A DNA stretch of 64,000 nucleotides from Ruegeria aquimaris (lineage in GTDB: Bacteria; Pseudomonadota; Alphaproteobacteria; Rhodobacterales; Rhodobacteraceae). A program made the translations under genes and the position numbers. Positions 17,303-27,806 of this stretch are shown here, piece after piece (position 1 is the stretch's first letter; each line of letters opens with the position of its first letter). The DNA is taken from NCBI RefSeq assembly GCF_025751555.1, contig NZ_JAOWLB010000013.1:1-64000 (forward strand), read 5' to 3'. The notes below the pieces were generated by a model. That model was given only the letters and a program-made list of their open reading frames with translations. It ran no database searches and was not told the origin of the DNA.

Positions 17303-18709
17303 TCAGGCAGCCTCGGCCGCGTCCTGGATGCGGGCCAGACTTTCGTCGCGTCCCAGAACCAGCATCATGTCAAAAACCGAAGGCGTCGTCGAACGTCCCG
17401 CAAGTGCTGCCCTCAAGGGGCCGGCAAGCTTGCCAAACTTGGTTCCATGTGCCTCGGCAAACGCGTTCAAAGCATCTTCCAGACTATCTCGCGACCAGCT
17501 AGCATTTTGCAAGTGCGGCGTCAATTCTTTCAGTATACCGTCGGATACAGACGCCAGTGCAGCGGCAGCTTTCTCGTCCGGTCGGATCGGGCGGGATGAC
17601 AAGACAAAAGCCGCTTTTTCAACAAGTTCCGGAAAAGTGCGGGCCCGCTCCTTGAGGCAATACATCGCACGTTCGAGATCACCGGATTGTGTCGCGCTGA
17701 GCGCGGGCAGCCCAGCCGCCGCCAGATAGGCCTCAAGCTCTTGCCGCAGTGCAGCATCATCCGAGATCGCGATATGCTGACCGCACAGATTCTCGAGTTT
17801 TTTCAGATCGAAGCGCGCGGGCGATTTGCCGATTCCGTCCAGGTCAAACCACTCCCGCGCCTGCGCATCGGTGAAGAATTCATCGTCGCCATGGCTCCAG
17901 CCCAGCCGCGCCAGATAGTTGCGCATTCCGGCAGCGGGATAGCCCATGGCCTGATATTCCTGCGCCCCCAGTGCGCCATGACGCTTGGACAGCTTCTTGC
18001 CGTCGGGTCCATGGATCAGCGGGATATGGGCCCAGACCGGCACGTCCCAGCCCATCGCCTGGTATATCATCATCTGACGGGCGGCGTTGTTGAGGTGGTC
18101 GTCGCCCCGGATCACATGGGTCACCCCCATGTCGTGGTCGTCGACCACCACCGCCAGCATATAGACCGGCGTCCCGTCCGAGCGCAGCAGCACCATGTCG
18201 TCAAGCTGGTCGTTGCGGATGGTCACGTCGCCCTGAACCCGGTCGTGGATCACGGTTTCCCCGCCCTGGGGCGCCTTGATGCGGATGACATACGGCGCGT
18301 CCGGATGGGTCGACGGATCGGCATCGCGCCAGGGGCTGCGGAACAGGGTCGAGCGTTTCTCGGCCTGCGCTGCATCGCGAAAGGCCTGAATTTCTTCCTG
18401 TGTTGAAAAGCACTTATAGGCTTTGCCCTGGGCCAGCAGTTCGCGTGCCACTTCGGCATGCCGGGGCGCGCGCTCGAACTGGCTGAACACCTCGCCGTCA
18501 TGGTCGAGACCCAGCCAGTTCAACCCTTGCAGGATGGCAGCCGTGGCCTCGGGCGTGGAGCGCGCCCGGTCGGTATCCTCGATCCTGAGCAGGAATTTAC
18601 CGCCGCGTCCCCGGGCATAGAGCCAGTTGAACAGGGCGGTGCGCGCACCGCCGATATGGAGATACCCGGTGGGCGAGGGTGCAAATCGGGTGACGACCTG
18701 ATCCGGCAT
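17303..18709 (-). CDS. gltX: Glutamyl-tRNA synthetase
   Basis: A 468-aa class I aminoacyl-tRNA synthetase that charges tRNA-Glu. The HIGH-type signature is HIGG at residues 18-21, and the KMSKS-type loop is KKLSKRHG in the middle of the protein. The catalytic core contains [25 protein letters not shown] and the [16 protein letters not shown] block, and the C-terminal half is the helical anticodon-binding part. Many alphaproteobacteria have two paralogous copies; this one carries a family-typical N-terminus. It is divergent from comEC across 79 bp. Confidence 0.97.
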   Translation of the reverse strand: MPDQVVTRFAPSPTGYLHIGGARTALFNWLYARGRGGKFLLRIEDTDRARSTPEATAAILQGLNWLGLDHDGEVFSQFERAPRHAEVARELLAQGKAYKCFSTQEEIQAFRDAAQAEKRSTLFRSPWRDADPSTHPDAPYVIRIKAPQGGETVIHDRVQGDVTIRNDQLDDMVLLRSDGTPVYMLAVVVDDHDMGVTHVIRGDDHLNNAARQMMIYQAMGWDVPVWAHIPLIHGPDGKKLSKRHGALGAQEYQAMGYPAAGMRNYLARLGWSHGDDEFFTDAQAREWFDLDGIGKSPARFDLKKLENLCGQHIAISDDAALRQELEAYLAAAGLPALSATQSGDLERAMYCLKERARTFPELVEKAAFVLSSRPIRPDEKAAAALASVSDGILKELTPHLQNASWSRDSLEDALNAFAEAHGTKFGKLAGPLRAALAGRSTTPSVFDMMLVLGRDESLARIQDAAEAA

Positions 18710-18788
18710 ATGAGCAATTTACCTTTTGGTAACCGTGAGAAATTAGGGTTTGACGTCTGTCTAACGAGCCGTGCGATCAGGAGCAAGC

Positions 18789-20819
18789 ATGCGCGTTCTG
18801 GCCAAGATCGAACGCGGACTGCTGGAACAGAGGGGGCACTTGTTTCCCTGGGTTCCGGTCTTTCTGGGCATTGGGATCGGTTTGTATTTCCTGCCGTCGC
18901 AGGAACCGGGCCTTGCCGCTCTTGGGGCGATCGGCTTTGGTACACTTTTCCTGTCGGTCCTGACCAAACGGTTTTCCGGTGCCTGGTCACCCTTGCTCTG
19001 GGCACTTGTCCTGTCCGGCTCAGGTTTCTTGCTGGCGGCTGCACGCGCCCATTATGTTGCGGCTCCGGTGCTTGACTGGCGATATTACGGCCCGGTCGAA
19101 GGTCGGGTCATCGCGCTGGACCGGTCCGCCTCGGACCGGTTGCGGGTCACATTGGATCAGGTCCGTATGGACAGGATCGCAGGCGATCAGATACCGGCTC
19201 AGGTTCGGATTTCATTGTCCGACGATAGCGTGAAGATGCCTCCGGGCGGGCGTGTCATGGCAATGGCGCATCTGGCGCCGCCGCAGGGTCCGGTCGAGCC
19301 CGGTGGTTTCGATTTCCGGCGTCATGCCTGGTTTCAGACTTTGGGGGCAATCGGCTACACGCGGACACCTGTTTTGGTCTCGGCTGCCGCGGATACCGGC
19401 GCATTCCGGCTGCGCCTGCTTGCTGTCCGGATGGCGGCCTCGGACCGGATTCGTGACCATTTGCCGGGCGATGTCGGCGGCTTTGCCGCTGCTGTGACCA
19501 CGGGCGATCGCAGCGGCGTCAGCCAATCCGCCCTGGTGGCGCTTCGGGCGAGCAACCTGGCGCATCTGCTGGCGATCTCGGGATTGCACATGGGGCTTCT
19601 GGCAGGGTTCGTGTTTTCCGCTTTGCGGGTTTGCCTGTCTCTGGTTCCGTCGCTCGCGTTGCGCCTGCCGGTACGCAAGTTCGCCGCTGTCGGAGCCTTG
19701 CTGGTCGCGGCAGGGTATCTGGCGCTGTCGGGTGGCAATGTGGCGACACAGCGGGCCTTTGTCATGGTCGCGGTCATGCTGGGGGCGATCCTGCTCGACC
19801 GGCGTGCTTTGTCCTTGCGGGCGGTGGCCGCTGCGGCGGTCTGCGTGCTGCTGCTGCGTCCCGAGGCGCTGCTTGGCCCGGGGTTCCAGATGAGTTTCGC
19901 TGCGACAGTGGCGCTCGTTGCGGTCTTTGGTTGGATCAGGGACGCCGAAATCAGCCCGGGACCAAGATGGGCGCAACCGCTGATCGGCCTGGTCGTGTCG
20001 TCAGCCGTGGCGGGGTTTGCCACGGCGCCCGTCGCTGCTGCCCATTTCAATACCATTGCCCATTTCGGGCTGCTGGCAAATCTTCTGTCAGTCCCGCTTA
20101 TGGGCCTGCTGATCATTCCGGCGGCGGTATTGGCACTGGTGCTGTTCCCGCTCTCGCTCGATTGGATCGGGCTCGAGCTCATGGGGCTGGGGCTATCCTG
20201 GATCCTTGGCGTGGCACATTGGGTCGCCGCACTCGACGACGCCCTGGGTTTTGTGGCGCGACCAGAGGCAGAGGTACTGCCACTGCTGGCGCTCGGTGGG
20301 CTGTGGATCGTGCTGTGGCGCGGTTGGCTACGGTTGGCTGGTGTGCCGGTCGTTGCGCTGTCGCTGGTGCTGTGGTCCCTCGTAGAGCGGCCCGAAATTC
20401 TGGTTGCCGACACCGGCGGGCTGGTCGGGATCATGACACCCGAGGGGCGAGCGCTGAGCAAGCCGCGCGGGTCCGGCTTCATCGCCGGGGTCTGGCTGGA
20501 AAATGACGGTGACGGGGCCGACCAACCCAGCGCCGCCGCGCGCTGGCCGGGTGAGGGCAATGTAAAGCGGTTACGAAGCGGGGCGGTCGAGATTGTACAT
20601 GTGACGGGCAAACGCGGGGCGCAACATCTGACCGGATGTACCAAGACCGAGATCGTCATCTCCTCGGTTCCGCTGAACCTGAAAGGTCCGTGCACGGTGT
20701 TCGACCCGGTCAGCCTGTCGCGCACGGGCGCGGTCAGCCTGGGAGCCGACGGCAAGATCATCGCCGTCGCGGGGCAGAACCGCCGACTATGGTCGCCGGC
20801 ACTCCAGCGGGATCAGTAG
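18789..20819 (+). CDS. comEC: ComEC/Rec2-family DNA uptake channel protein
   Basis: A 676-aa polytopic inner-membrane protein. After an N-terminal DUF4131 part with two or three helices comes an OB-like segment, then the Competence domain with its hallmark [19 protein letters not shown] and about eight helices. ComEC forms the channel for single-stranded DNA entry in transformation. The C-terminus keeps only a degenerate remnant of the beta-lactamase-like domain ([17 protein letters not shown]) and lacks an HxHxDH metal site. ATG 18789 has AGGAG 5 bases upstream, better than the GTG at 18771. The last 7 bases overlap the end of lexA on the other strand. Confidence 0.94.
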   Translation: MRVLAKIERGLLEQRGHLFPWVPVFLGIGIGLYFLPSQEPGLAALGAIGFGTLFLSVLTKRFSGAWSPLLWALVLSGSGFLLAAARAHYVAAPVLDWRYYGPVEGRVIALDRSASDRLRVTLDQVRMDRIAGDQIPAQVRISLSDDSVKMPPGGRVMAMAHLAPPQGPVEPGGFDFRRHAWFQTLGAIGYTRTPVLVSAAADTGAFRLRLLAVRMAASDRIRDHLPGDVGGFAAAVTTGDRSGVSQSALVALRASNLAHLLAISGLHMGLLAGFVFSALRVCLSLVPSLALRLPVRKFAAVGALLVAAGYLALSGGNVATQRAFVMVAVMLGAILLDRRALSLRAVAAAAVCVLLLRPEALLGPGFQMSFAATVALVAVFGWIRDAEISPGPRWAQPLIGLVVSSAVAGFATAPVAAAHFNTIAHFGLLANLLSVPLMGLLIIPAAVLALVLFPLSLDWIGLELMGLGLSWILGVAHWVAALDDALGFVARPEAEVLPLLALGGLWIVLWRGWLRLAGVPVVALSLVLWSLVERPEILVADTGGLVGIMTPEGRALSKPRGSGFIAGVWLENDGDGADQPSAAARWPGEGNVKRLRSGAVEIVHVTGKRGAQHLTGCTKTEIVISSVPLNLKGPCTVFDPVSLSRTGAVSLGADGKIIAVAGQNRRLWSPALQRDQ

Positions 20820-21505
20820 GTCCGGATCAACCCGACAAGACGGCCCTGAACGCTCACCTTGTCCTCGGGAAAGACGCGGGTCTCGTAGGCCGGATTAGCC
20901 GCCTCAAGCGCGATGGATCCACCTCGCTTGAAGAACCGTTTCAGCGTTGCTTCCTGTCCTTCGACAAGGGCCACGACGATGTCACCATTGTCGGCAACCG
21001 AGGTTTCGCGGATCACCACGACATCGCCATCGTTGATGCCGGCCTCGATCATTGAGTCGCCCTTGACCTCGAGCGCGTAATGCTCGCCGCGGCCGATCAT
21101 GCTGCCGGGGACCGCAACCTGATGCGACACGTGGCTGATCGCCTCGATCGGAACACCGGCGGCAATTCGGCCCATGACGGGAAGCTCCACCACGTGGATG
21201 CCGACCGGCTCGGCATTCGCCGGGCGCGAATTGGGGCGGTCGCCGTCGACCACGCGGGGGGTGAAACCTGTTGTTGGTTCCCCGCCAAGGCTTTCGGGGA
21301 GTTTCACGATTTCAATCGCCCGGGCGCGGTGCGCCAGCCTGCGGATGAAACCCCGTTCCTCCAGCGCGGTAATCAACCGGTGGATGCCGGATTTCGACCG
21401 GAGATCCAGTGCCAGTTTCATTTCGTCGAAGCTGGGCGGAACCCCGTCCGCCTGCATCCGCTTGTGAATGAACTCCAGCAAATCCAGTTGCTTCTTGGTC
21501 AGCAT
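20813..21505 (-). CDS. lexA: SOS repressor LexA
   Basis: A 230-aa LexA that represses DNA-damage genes and cleaves itself when stimulated by RecA filaments. The N-terminal winged HTH is at residues 1-65. The cleavage site Ala116-Gly117 lies in GRIAAGVPI, the nucleophile is Ser151 in GDSMIEAG, and Lys189 in EATLKRF completes the dyad. The central linker is longer than in E. coli, as usual for alphaproteobacteria. A perfect LexA box lies 33 bp upstream of the start, so the gene is very probably autoregulated. It is separated from moeA by 77 bp and therefore likely has its own promoter. Confidence 0.98.
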   Translation of the reverse strand: MLTKKQLDLLEFIHKRMQADGVPPSFDEMKLALDLRSKSGIHRLITALEERGFIRRLAHRARAIEIVKLPESLGGEPTTGFTPRVVDGDRPNSRPANAEPVGIHVVELPVMGRIAAGVPIEAISHVSHQVAVPGSMIGRGEHYALEVKGDSMIEAGINDGDVVVIRETSVADNGDIVVALVEGQEATLKRFFKRGGSIALEAANPAYETRVFPEDKVSVQGRLVGLIRTY

Positions 21506-21537
21506 GTCCCGCGCCCTTTGCCGTTGTGTTTACATTT

Positions 21538-21552
21538 GTTCTACGCATGTTC
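21538..21552 (-). promoter_or_regulatory. LexA box in front of lexA
   Basis: GTTCTACGCATGTTC is a perfect match to the alphaproteobacterial LexA operator GTTC-N7-GTTC. It sits 33 bp upstream of the lexA ATG, where it should overlap the promoter, and 30 bp beyond the moeA stop. It is one base different from the second box at 13233-13247. Confidence 0.9.
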
Positions 21553-21582
21553 CTGTTTTGTGTCAACACGCGTATCAGCCCC

Positions 21583-22752
21583 TTACAACGGCAAGTAGAG
21601 TACCTGGGTTCCTTCGGCCAGGGCCGGGTCGTCGGGCGGGCGCATCAGCAGGGCGTTCGCCTGCGCTAGAATGGACAGGAGCGAGCTATCCTGATCGCCA
21701 AACACGGTGATCCGGCCATTCTCGACCAAGGCCCGCATGTAGTGTTCGCGCGGTCCGTTGGCCGATAGCGGCGCTGACAAGGTCGCCCGTTGAAACGAGA
21801 CCTGCGGATTGAGGCCAAGCAGCTTGTGCAACATGGGCAACACGAAGATATGCCCGCAAACCATTGCAGAGACAGGGTTTCCCGGCAGTCCAACCATTGC
21901 CATTCCGTTCAGGCGTCCGGCCATCAGGGGTTTGCCCGGTCGCATACGCACCTTGTAGAAAGCGCGCTCCATGCCTAGGCCAGCGGTGACATCGCCGACC
22001 AGATCGTGGTCGCCGACCGACGCCCCGCCAATGGTGACGACCAGATCGGCACCCGTCGCAAGATCCAGAGCGGTGGCGAGCGATCCGCGCGTATCGCGCG
22101 CGACCGGCAACACGCGGACATGCGCGCCAGCCGCCTCGAACATCGCTTTCAGGCCGAAGGTGTTCGAGGCGATGATCTGATCGGGCCCAGGATCTTCGCC
22201 GGGCAGGACCAACTCGTCACCGGTCGAGATCAGGGCAACAACCGGTTTGCGGCGCACCGGAACCACCGGCGTATTCATCGCCGCCAGCAGCGCGATGTCT
22301 TCGGGGCGGAGCGTCCGGGGAGAAGAGATGGTCTGGCCAGCGCGGAAATCGGCCCCCACCGGGCGAATGTTGGACTTTTCTCCAGGGTGGTCCCGGATGG
22401 TGATCAGGTCACCCGTTCGCGTCACATCTTCCTGAATGACAACAAAATCCGCGCCCTCTGGAACCGGGGCGCCGGTAAAGATACGCACCGCCTGTCCAGC
22501 GCCGACCCGGCCGCTAAAGCGATGTCCGGCGGCGGCCTCTCCGATCACCTTGAACATCGCGTGGCGTTCCACCTCGGCGGATTTCAAGGCGTAGCCGTCC
22601 ATCGACGAGGCGGCAAAAGGCGGCTGATCCCGGGTTGCGGCCACATCGGCCGCCAACACGCGCCGGGCCGCCTGTGCCAAGGGCACCTGTTCGGCATCCA
22701 CCGGGGCGACCAGATCCAGCAGCAGTTGGCGCGCTTCTTCGACGGTGATCAT
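21583..22752 (-). CDS. moeA: Molybdopterin molybdenumtransferase
   Basis: A 389-aa MoeA that inserts molybdate into adenylated molybdopterin. Visible features are the N-terminal [28 protein letters not shown] region, the MoCF-type domain with ISTGDELV, and a Gly-rich [12 protein letters not shown] motif, followed by [10 protein letters not shown]. The length matches the family. Its ATG overlaps the moaC stop by 4 bases, so it is the last gene of the trpGDC-moaC-moeA chain. Confidence 0.97.
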   Translation of the reverse strand: MITVEEARQLLLDLVAPVDAEQVPLAQAARRVLAADVAATRDQPPFAASSMDGYALKSAEVERHAMFKVIGEAAAGHRFSGRVGAGQAVRIFTGAPVPEGADFVVIQEDVTRTGDLITIRDHPGEKSNIRPVGADFRAGQTISSPRTLRPEDIALLAAMNTPVVPVRRKPVVALISTGDELVLPGEDPGPDQIIASNTFGLKAMFEAAGAHVRVLPVARDTRGSLATALDLATGADLVVTIGGASVGDHDLVGDVTAGLGMERAFYKVRMRPGKPLMAGRLNGMAMVGLPGNPVSAMVCGHIFVLPMLHKLLGLNPQVSFQRATLSAPLSANGPREHYMRALVENGRITVFGDQDSSLLSILAQANALLMRPPDDPALAEGTQVLYLPL

Positions 22753-23222
22753 GTCGCCTCATAACGTCCTGATTTTCCGCCATATTTAAGGGCCACGCGG
22801 ATATCACCGATCCGCATCGCCTTGTCGACGGCCTTGACCATGTCATAGACCGTCAGCGCCGCGGTGGACACTGCTGTAAGTGCCTCCATCTCGACGCCGG
22901 TCTGGCCGGTGGTCTTGACCGTCGCTTCGATCTGAACACCAGGCAGGTCCGGATCGAGCGTCAGTTCAACGGCAACCTTGGTGATCGGGAGCGGATGGCA
23001 GAGCGGGATCAGATCAGGGGTCTTCTTGGCCCCCATGATACCGGCGAGACGCGCCACGCCCAGCACGTCGCCCTTTTTGGCACGGCCCTCGGAGATCAGA
23101 TCGAATGTTGCCCGCGCCATCACCACATGACCGCGCGCAACCGCAACCCGATCCGTCACTGCCTTGTCCGAGACATCGACCATATGCGCGTCGCCCTTGG
23201 CGTCGAAATGGGTGAGCGTCAT
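22749..23222 (-). CDS. moaC: Cyclic pyranopterin monophosphate synthase accessory protein
   Basis: A 157-aa MoaC that makes cyclic pyranopterin monophosphate from the MoaA product in molybdenum cofactor synthesis. Signatures are [14 protein letters not shown] near the start, [24 protein letters not shown] in the middle, and [22 protein letters not shown] with the catalytic Lys region after it. The ATG shares one base with the trpC stop (TGATG). That start gives the normal family N-terminus, so upstream in-frame codons were rejected. Confidence 0.98.
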   Translation of the reverse strand: MTLTHFDAKGDAHMVDVSDKAVTDRVAVARGHVVMARATFDLISEGRAKKGDVLGVARLAGIMGAKKTPDLIPLCHPLPITKVAVELTLDPDLPGVQIEATVKTTGQTGVEMEALTAVSTAALTVYDMVKAVDKAMRIGDIRVALKYGGKSGRYEAT

Positions 23223-24034
23223 CACATCGCTCCGGGCATCAGCGGGTCCGTCAGCAGGGTGCGGGTCGCCTCGGCCACATTGTCCTGCCGCATCAGGCTT
23301 TCGCCGATCAGGAAACACCGCGCGCCATAGCGGGCCATATCGGCAAGATCGGCCCGGGTGTTCAACCCGCTTTCGCAGACGATGACCCGGTCGGGGGGTA
23401 CGAGCTTTGACAGCCGACGGGTGGTGTCGAGCGACGTCTCAAAGGTTTTCAGGTTGCGGTTGTTGATGCCGATGAGCGGGCTCTTCAGCTGCTGTGCCCG
23501 TTCCAGTTCGGCCTCATCATGCACTTCGATCAGAACATCCATGTCCCAGTCGATGGCGGTCTGCTCCAGTTCGGCGGCCTGTGCATCCTCGACCGAGGCC
23601 ATGATGATCAGGATGCAATCTGCGCCAAGCGCGCGTGCCTCGACAACTTGATAGGGATCGTACATGAAATCCTTGCGCAAAGCCGGAAGCGTGCAGGCCG
23701 CGCGGGCCGCTGTCAGGTATTTCTTGGCGCCCTGAAAACTGGGGGTGTCGGTGAGAACCGACAGGCATGTCGCGCCACCTTCGGCATAGGCGCGTGCCAG
23801 GGCGGGCGGATCGAAATCCGGACGGATCAGGCCTTTGGAGGGGCTGGCTTTCTTGATTTCGGCAATCAGGCCATAGCCGTCGCGTGTCGCGCGGATGAGT
23901 GCGCGCGCAAAGCCACGCACCGGCCCGACCTCTCGCGCATCCGCCTCAATCGCCGAAAGTGGCACGCGGGCTTTGTCGGCTGCGACTTCTTCCAGCTTGT
24001 AGGCTTTGATCTTGTCCAGAACAGTCTCGGTCAT
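23222..24034 (-). CDS. trpC: Indole-3-glycerol phosphate synthase
   Basis: A 270-aa TrpC, a single-domain TIM-barrel enzyme that closes the indole ring in tryptophan synthesis. The motifs [28 protein letters not shown] and [11 protein letters not shown] are the expected substrate-binding and catalytic Lys/Glu segments, and ESG ([11 protein letters not shown]) binds phosphate. There is no PRAI (TrpF) domain fused to it. It overlaps trpD by 4 bases. Confidence 0.98.
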   Translation of the reverse strand: MTETVLDKIKAYKLEEVAADKARVPLSAIEADAREVGPVRGFARALIRATRDGYGLIAEIKKASPSKGLIRPDFDPPALARAYAEGGATCLSVLTDTPSFQGAKKYLTAARAACTLPALRKDFMYDPYQVVEARALGADCILIIMASVEDAQAAELEQTAIDWDMDVLIEVHDEAELERAQQLKSPLIGINNRNLKTFETSLDTTRRLSKLVPPDRVIVCESGLNTRADLADMARYGARCFLIGESLMRQDNVAEATRTLLTDPLMPGAM

Positions 24035-25050
24035 GCGGATTCCTGTGTAATGCGGGCAAGTGCTTCAACTTTGGCGCGGGCCTTGCCACTGTCGATGCTT
24101 TCGGCGGCCATGGCGACGCCTTCACGCAGGTCGGCGGCGGCGCCAGCGACCACCAGCGCGGCGGCGGCGTTAAGCAGCACCGCGTCGCGATAGGCCGAAG
24201 GCGCGCCATCCAGCAGGGCGCGAAACGCGGTGGCGTTTTCTTCGGGCGTGCCACCGATGATCGCCTCGAACGGATGCACCGGCAGCCCGGCATCCTCGGG
24301 GTGAAGCTCGACATCCTTGACCGTTCCGTCCTCCAGCGCGGCGACCCAGGTGATGCCGGTGATCGTCATCTCGTCGGTACCGTCCGAGCCGTGCACCAGC
24401 CAAGCGCGGTCAGAGCCCAGCAGTCCCAGTGTTTCGGCCATGGGGCGGATCAACGACCGGGTGAAGGCACCGGTCAATTGGCGTTTGACCCCGGCGGGGT
24501 TGGTGAGCGGCCCCAGGATGTTGAATATGGTGCGGGTTCCCAGCTCTGTCCGGGTCGGCATCACATGCGCGGTCGCCGGGTGGTGCATGGGCGCCATCAT
24601 GAAGCCGATGCCAGCCTCTTTCAGCGCCTTTTCAACGGTTTTCGGGCCGACCATCACGTTGATTCCCATCTGCGATTGCAGATCGGCGGTGCCCGATTTC
24701 GAACTGAGGTTGCGGTTGCCGTGCTTGGCCACGACCACGCCTGCGCCAGCGGTCACAAAGGCGGTCGCGGTCGAGATGTTGAGTGTATTCTTGCCATCCC
24801 CGCCGGTGCCCACGATATCCATCGCCCCCTCGGGCGCGCGCACGGCGTTGCATTTGGCCCGCATCACGGCGGCTGCGGCTGCGAATTCATCGACGGTTTC
24901 GCCACGGGTACGCAGTGCCATCAGCAGGCCGCCGATCTGGCTGGGCGTCGCTTCGCCTTCGAATAGGATGGTAAAGGCCGCTTCGGCCTCGGCGCGGGTC
25001 AGCGGGCGGTCGGCGGCGGCCCCGATCAGCGGTTTCAGCGCGTCGCTCAT
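24031..25050 (-). CDS. trpD: Anthranilate phosphoribosyltransferase
   Basis: A 339-aa TrpD that joins anthranilate to PRPP. The glycine-rich PRPP site [14 protein letters not shown] is clear, as are [16 protein letters not shown] and the later HGSDGTDE. The length is normal and there is no fused glutamine amidotransferase. It starts inside the end of trpG (4-base overlap) and ends inside the start of trpC, so trpGDC are translationally coupled. Confidence 0.98.
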   Translation of the reverse strand: MSDALKPLIGAAADRPLTRAEAEAAFTILFEGEATPSQIGGLLMALRTRGETVDEFAAAAAVMRAKCNAVRAPEGAMDIVGTGGDGKNTLNISTATAFVTAGAGVVVAKHGNRNLSSKSGTADLQSQMGINVMVGPKTVEKALKEAGIGFMMAPMHHPATAHVMPTRTELGTRTIFNILGPLTNPAGVKRQLTGAFTRSLIRPMAETLGLLGSDRAWLVHGSDGTDEMTITGITWVAALEDGTVKDVELHPEDAGLPVHPFEAIIGGTPEENATAFRALLDGAPSAYRDAVLLNAAAALVVAGAAADLREGVAMAAESIDSGKARAKVEALARITQESA

Positions 25051-25628
25051 GCTGGAACCTTCATCGTATCAAGGAAATTCTTCAGCAGCGCATGCCCGTG
25101 TTCCGAGGCGATGGATTCCGGATGGAACTGAACACCGTGGATCGGCAGGCTCTTGTGTTGCAGCCCCATGATGGTGCCGTCTTCCAACTCGGCGGTGATT
25201 TCCAGGCAGTCCGGCAGACTCTCGCGATCCACGACCAGGGAATGATACCGGGTCGCCTCGAAGGGCGAGGGGAGTCCGGCGAACAGGCCCTTGCCTGTAT
25301 GGTGCATCTTGCCCATCTTGCCATGCACGATCTCATGGCAGCGCACCACCTTGCCGCCAAAGGCCTGACCGATGGTCTGGTGACCCAGGCAAACACCCAT
25401 CAACGGTGTGCGCGTTTCAGCGGCAGCTTCGGTCAGGGCAAGGCAAATTCCGGCCTGATCGGGGTCGCAGGGACCCGGGCTCAGCAGGATGCCGGCGGGC
25501 CGCATGGCCATCGCTTCCTGCACGTTCAGGGCGTCATTGCGACGCACCTCGATCTCGGCGCCGAGTTCGCCCAGGTAATGCACGAGGTTGTATGTGAAAC
25601 TGTCGTAGTTGTCGATCAAGAGCAGCAT
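25047..25628 (-). CDS. trpG: Anthranilate synthase glutamine amidotransferase component
   Basis: A 193-aa class I glutamine amidotransferase that feeds ammonia to TrpE, and perhaps also to PabB. The nucleophile is Cys80 in GVCLGHQ, completed by His169 and Glu171 in [24 protein letters not shown] opens the protein, which fixes the start at 25628 rather than the in-frame ATG 24 bases upstream. It leads the trpGDC-moaC-moeA run. I looked for a Trp-rich leader peptide in the 162-bp upstream gap and saw none. Confidence 0.97.
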   Translation of the reverse strand: MLLLIDNYDSFTYNLVHYLGELGAEIEVRRNDALNVQEAMAMRPAGILLSPGPCDPDQAGICLALTEAAAETRTPLMGVCLGHQTIGQAFGGKVVRCHEIVHGKMGKMHHTGKGLFAGLPSPFEATRYHSLVVDRESLPDCLEITAELEDGTIMGLQHKSLPIHGVQFHPESIASEHGHALLKNFLDTMKVPA

Positions 25629-25790
25629 CTTGGGCCTTTTCCTGTCGGGCATTAGGGGCTGGTGGCGCAGGGCCCAGCCAAGCTATAGTGGTCGCGCCCC
25701 TACATGCTCAGGCTTGCGCGGCAGCGTCAAGGGCAGACGGGAGCAACAGGCAAAAAGTAGAAACAAGACCAATCAAAGAGGCTTGAGGAG

Positions 25791-27224
25791 ATGGGCGGAT
25801 ATTTCGGAGGTATCCTAACGGGCGCGATCCTGGTAGCAATCGCGGGGGCGTGGCTGTCACTTGCAACCCCTTTGCCGAAACGTCCAGATGTCGCAAGCGA
25901 CGCCCCGTCCGCGCAGAGCGGTGCGGCACTGTCCGAGACGGGAAACATCGCGGCACCCGGGCGTGATGCGGACCTGGTTGAATTGGCTCCCCGCCAACCG
26001 GATGTGAAGGAAGCGGGCGAAACGCCGGCCGCCTTGTCCGGAGCTGACACCCAACCGCCCGAGAAACCCGTTGTCGGCGCCGCCTCGGATGCGATCAGGG
26101 AACCGACCGAGGTGGCAGGTGCGGATGTCTCGGTGGACGGTGTCGAACCGGTTGCCCCGGCGCCTCTGGCCGAAGCGCCGCTTGCGCCGCAAGACAGCGC
26201 CGAGCCCACGATCAACACCGCCGCCCCGGCACAACCGGCATTGTCGACCACATCGGTTCCGGATCAGGCCACCGCACCCACCGTTCCGGACGCTTCGCCG
26301 GAGGTTGCTGCCAGTACCGATGCGCAACCGTCCAAGGACGAAGTCGCCGCCACGACCGCGCCGGAAAGGGATGTTGTTCCAACGCCTGATACCGAGGCCG
26401 CAGAGGCACCGGAAGCCGAGGAGGAGGAAGCCCCCCGGATCGCGGCCCTGCCGCAGATCGGTTCAGAGGCTTCGGCGCCCCGCGTTGGCACGCCTGTCAT
26501 TCCGCTGACCGAGCGCGACAAGTCAGAGACGGCAGCTGAGGTACCCGAGGCCCGGCCCATCGACCTGTTCGCGGCGGAGTTCGACAACCCCGAAGACAAG
26601 CCATTGCTGTCGATCGTCCTGATCGACGACGCAGACGGGTTGGGCGGCGAAGCGCTTCGCGATTTTCCTTATCCGTTGAGTTACGCACTCGATCCGACAG
26701 ATCCTGATGCGGCCGAGAAAATGCAGCGCTATCGGTCCGCTGGCGCCGAGGTTCTGATCATCGCCGATCTGGCCGCGACCTCCACCGCACAGGATGCCGA
26801 GGTGTCGATGTCTGTCTGGCTGGACCAGTTGCCCGAGACCGTGGGCATTCTGGAGGGGACCGAGTCCGGGATACAGGGCAACCGGGCGCTCTCGGATCAG
26901 GTCACCGCGATTGCGGCGGGAACCGGGCGAGGGCTGCTGACACAGGATAACGGGTTGAACACGGTCTACAAGCTGGCGGCCCGTGATGGTGTACCGGCAG
27001 CGGTAGTGTTCCGGGATTTCGACGGTGCCGGGCAATCACCGACGGTGATGCGCCGGTTCCTGGATCAGGCCGCGTTTCGCGCTGGTCAGGAAGGGGCTGT
27101 CGTCATGCTGGGTCGGGTCCGGCCGGACACCATTTCGGCGCTGCTGCTCTGGGGATTGCAGGATCGCGTGAGCCGGGTCGCCTTGGCGCCGATCTCTGCG
27201 GTCATGACACGCGGCGCGCAATAG
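25791..27224 (+). CDS. Divergent polysaccharide deacetylase family protein
   Basis: A 477-aa membrane-anchored protein. A single N-terminal helix (GGILTGAILVAIAGAWLSLA) is followed by about 220 residues dominated by Ala, Pro, Glu and Thr, a likely unstructured periplasmic linker. The C-terminal 220 residues match the divergent polysaccharide deacetylase (YibQ-like) fold: LSIVLIDDADGLGGE, FPYPLSYALDP, EVLIIADL and VFRDFDG. Members are proposed to act on cell-envelope glycans; activity is unproven. It is divergent from trpG and is followed by a hairpin terminator. Confidence 0.88.
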   Translation: MGGYFGGILTGAILVAIAGAWLSLATPLPKRPDVASDAPSAQSGAALSETGNIAAPGRDADLVELAPRQPDVKEAGETPAALSGADTQPPEKPVVGAASDAIREPTEVAGADVSVDGVEPVAPAPLAEAPLAPQDSAEPTINTAAPAQPALSTTSVPDQATAPTVPDASPEVAASTDAQPSKDEVAATTAPERDVVPTPDTEAAEAPEAEEEEAPRIAALPQIGSEASAPRVGTPVIPLTERDKSETAAEVPEARPIDLFAAEFDNPEDKPLLSIVLIDDADGLGGEALRDFPYPLSYALDPTDPDAAEKMQRYRSAGAEVLIIADLAATSTAQDAEVSMSVWLDQLPETVGILEGTESGIQGNRALSDQVTAIAAGTGRGLLTQDNGLNTVYKLAARDGVPAAVVFRDFDGAGQSPTVMRRFLDQAAFRAGQEGAVVMLGRVRPDTISALLLWGLQDRVSRVALAPISAVMTRGAQ

Positions 27225-27228
27225 GGGC

Positions 27229-27252
27229 CGCGCCCGCAGGGCGCGTTTCCTT
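27229..27252 (+). terminator. Hairpin terminator after the deacetylase-like gene
   Basis: A 7-bp stem (CGCGCCC with GGGCGCG, loop GCA) starts 5 bp after the stop and is followed by TTTCCTT. It lies between genes that converge (the deacetylase-like gene and hutD). Confidence 0.7.
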
Positions 27253-27281
27253 CGGCGGAGGTACCTCAGAAAAGTCGATAC

Positions 27282-27806
27282 TCAGGCGCGATCCGAGACG
27301 GAGATGCGGATGACCTCGCTCCCTTGGGCGAGGTCGAGTGCTGCGGCGCGCTCGAGTATCATCTGGCCAGCGGCCAGTGGTTCGCCCTGCATTGTCGCAG
27401 CGCCTGCAAGAACATAGATCGCCACTTCGGCTTGATCTGTCGGCAGGCTTTGTGCACCCGAATACACTTTGACCGAACCGCTCACCCGGTTCGGATCGAA
27501 GATCAGGTTCAAGTCCCGGACTGGCCCGTCAGGCAGACTGCCGGTGACGGGGGCATCGCCAGGGAACCCAAGCGGCTGACCCAAGCGCGCATAGCATATC
27601 CGCTGGTCGAAATGCAGCTCCATCCCAACGCCTTCGATCACCGTCAATACACGCTCAAGCCCGGAAAACACAGAGAAGGGGCCTTCGCTTGCGACATCAG
27701 CCAGGCTGAGGCGCCAGGTCGGTGGATCTCCGGCAATCTCGCGCGTCACACCGCCACCGTTCTTCCACGGAACGGGTGGTAGTTTCAGCGGATCAATTAT
27801 CCGCAT
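27282..27806 (-). CDS. HutD family protein
   Basis: A 174-aa cupin-type protein of the HutD family. The N-terminal PPVPWKNGGGVTREIA and WRLSLADVASEGPFS blocks are diagnostic, and LERVLTVIEGVGMEL follows. HutD proteins are often encoded in histidine-utilisation operons and are thought to act as regulators or metabolite sensors; no hut gene is nearby. Here it is coupled to trpE, sharing one base with its stop (TGATG), a linkage with no obvious biochemical reason. Confidence 0.9.
   Translation of the reverse strand: MRIIDPLKLPPVPWKNGGGVTREIAGDPPTWRLSLADVASEGPFSVFSGLERVLTVIEGVGMELHFDQRICYARLGQPLGFPGDAPVTGSLPDGPVRDLNLIFDPNRVSGSVKVYSGAQSLPTDQAEVAIYVLAGAATMQGEPLAAGQMILERAAALDLAQGSEVIRISVSDRA

Noticed and set aside
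25629..25790. trp leader peptide with attenuator upstream of trpG
   Set aside because: No short frame with adjacent Trp codons and no terminator-antiterminator pair is visible in the 162-bp gap.
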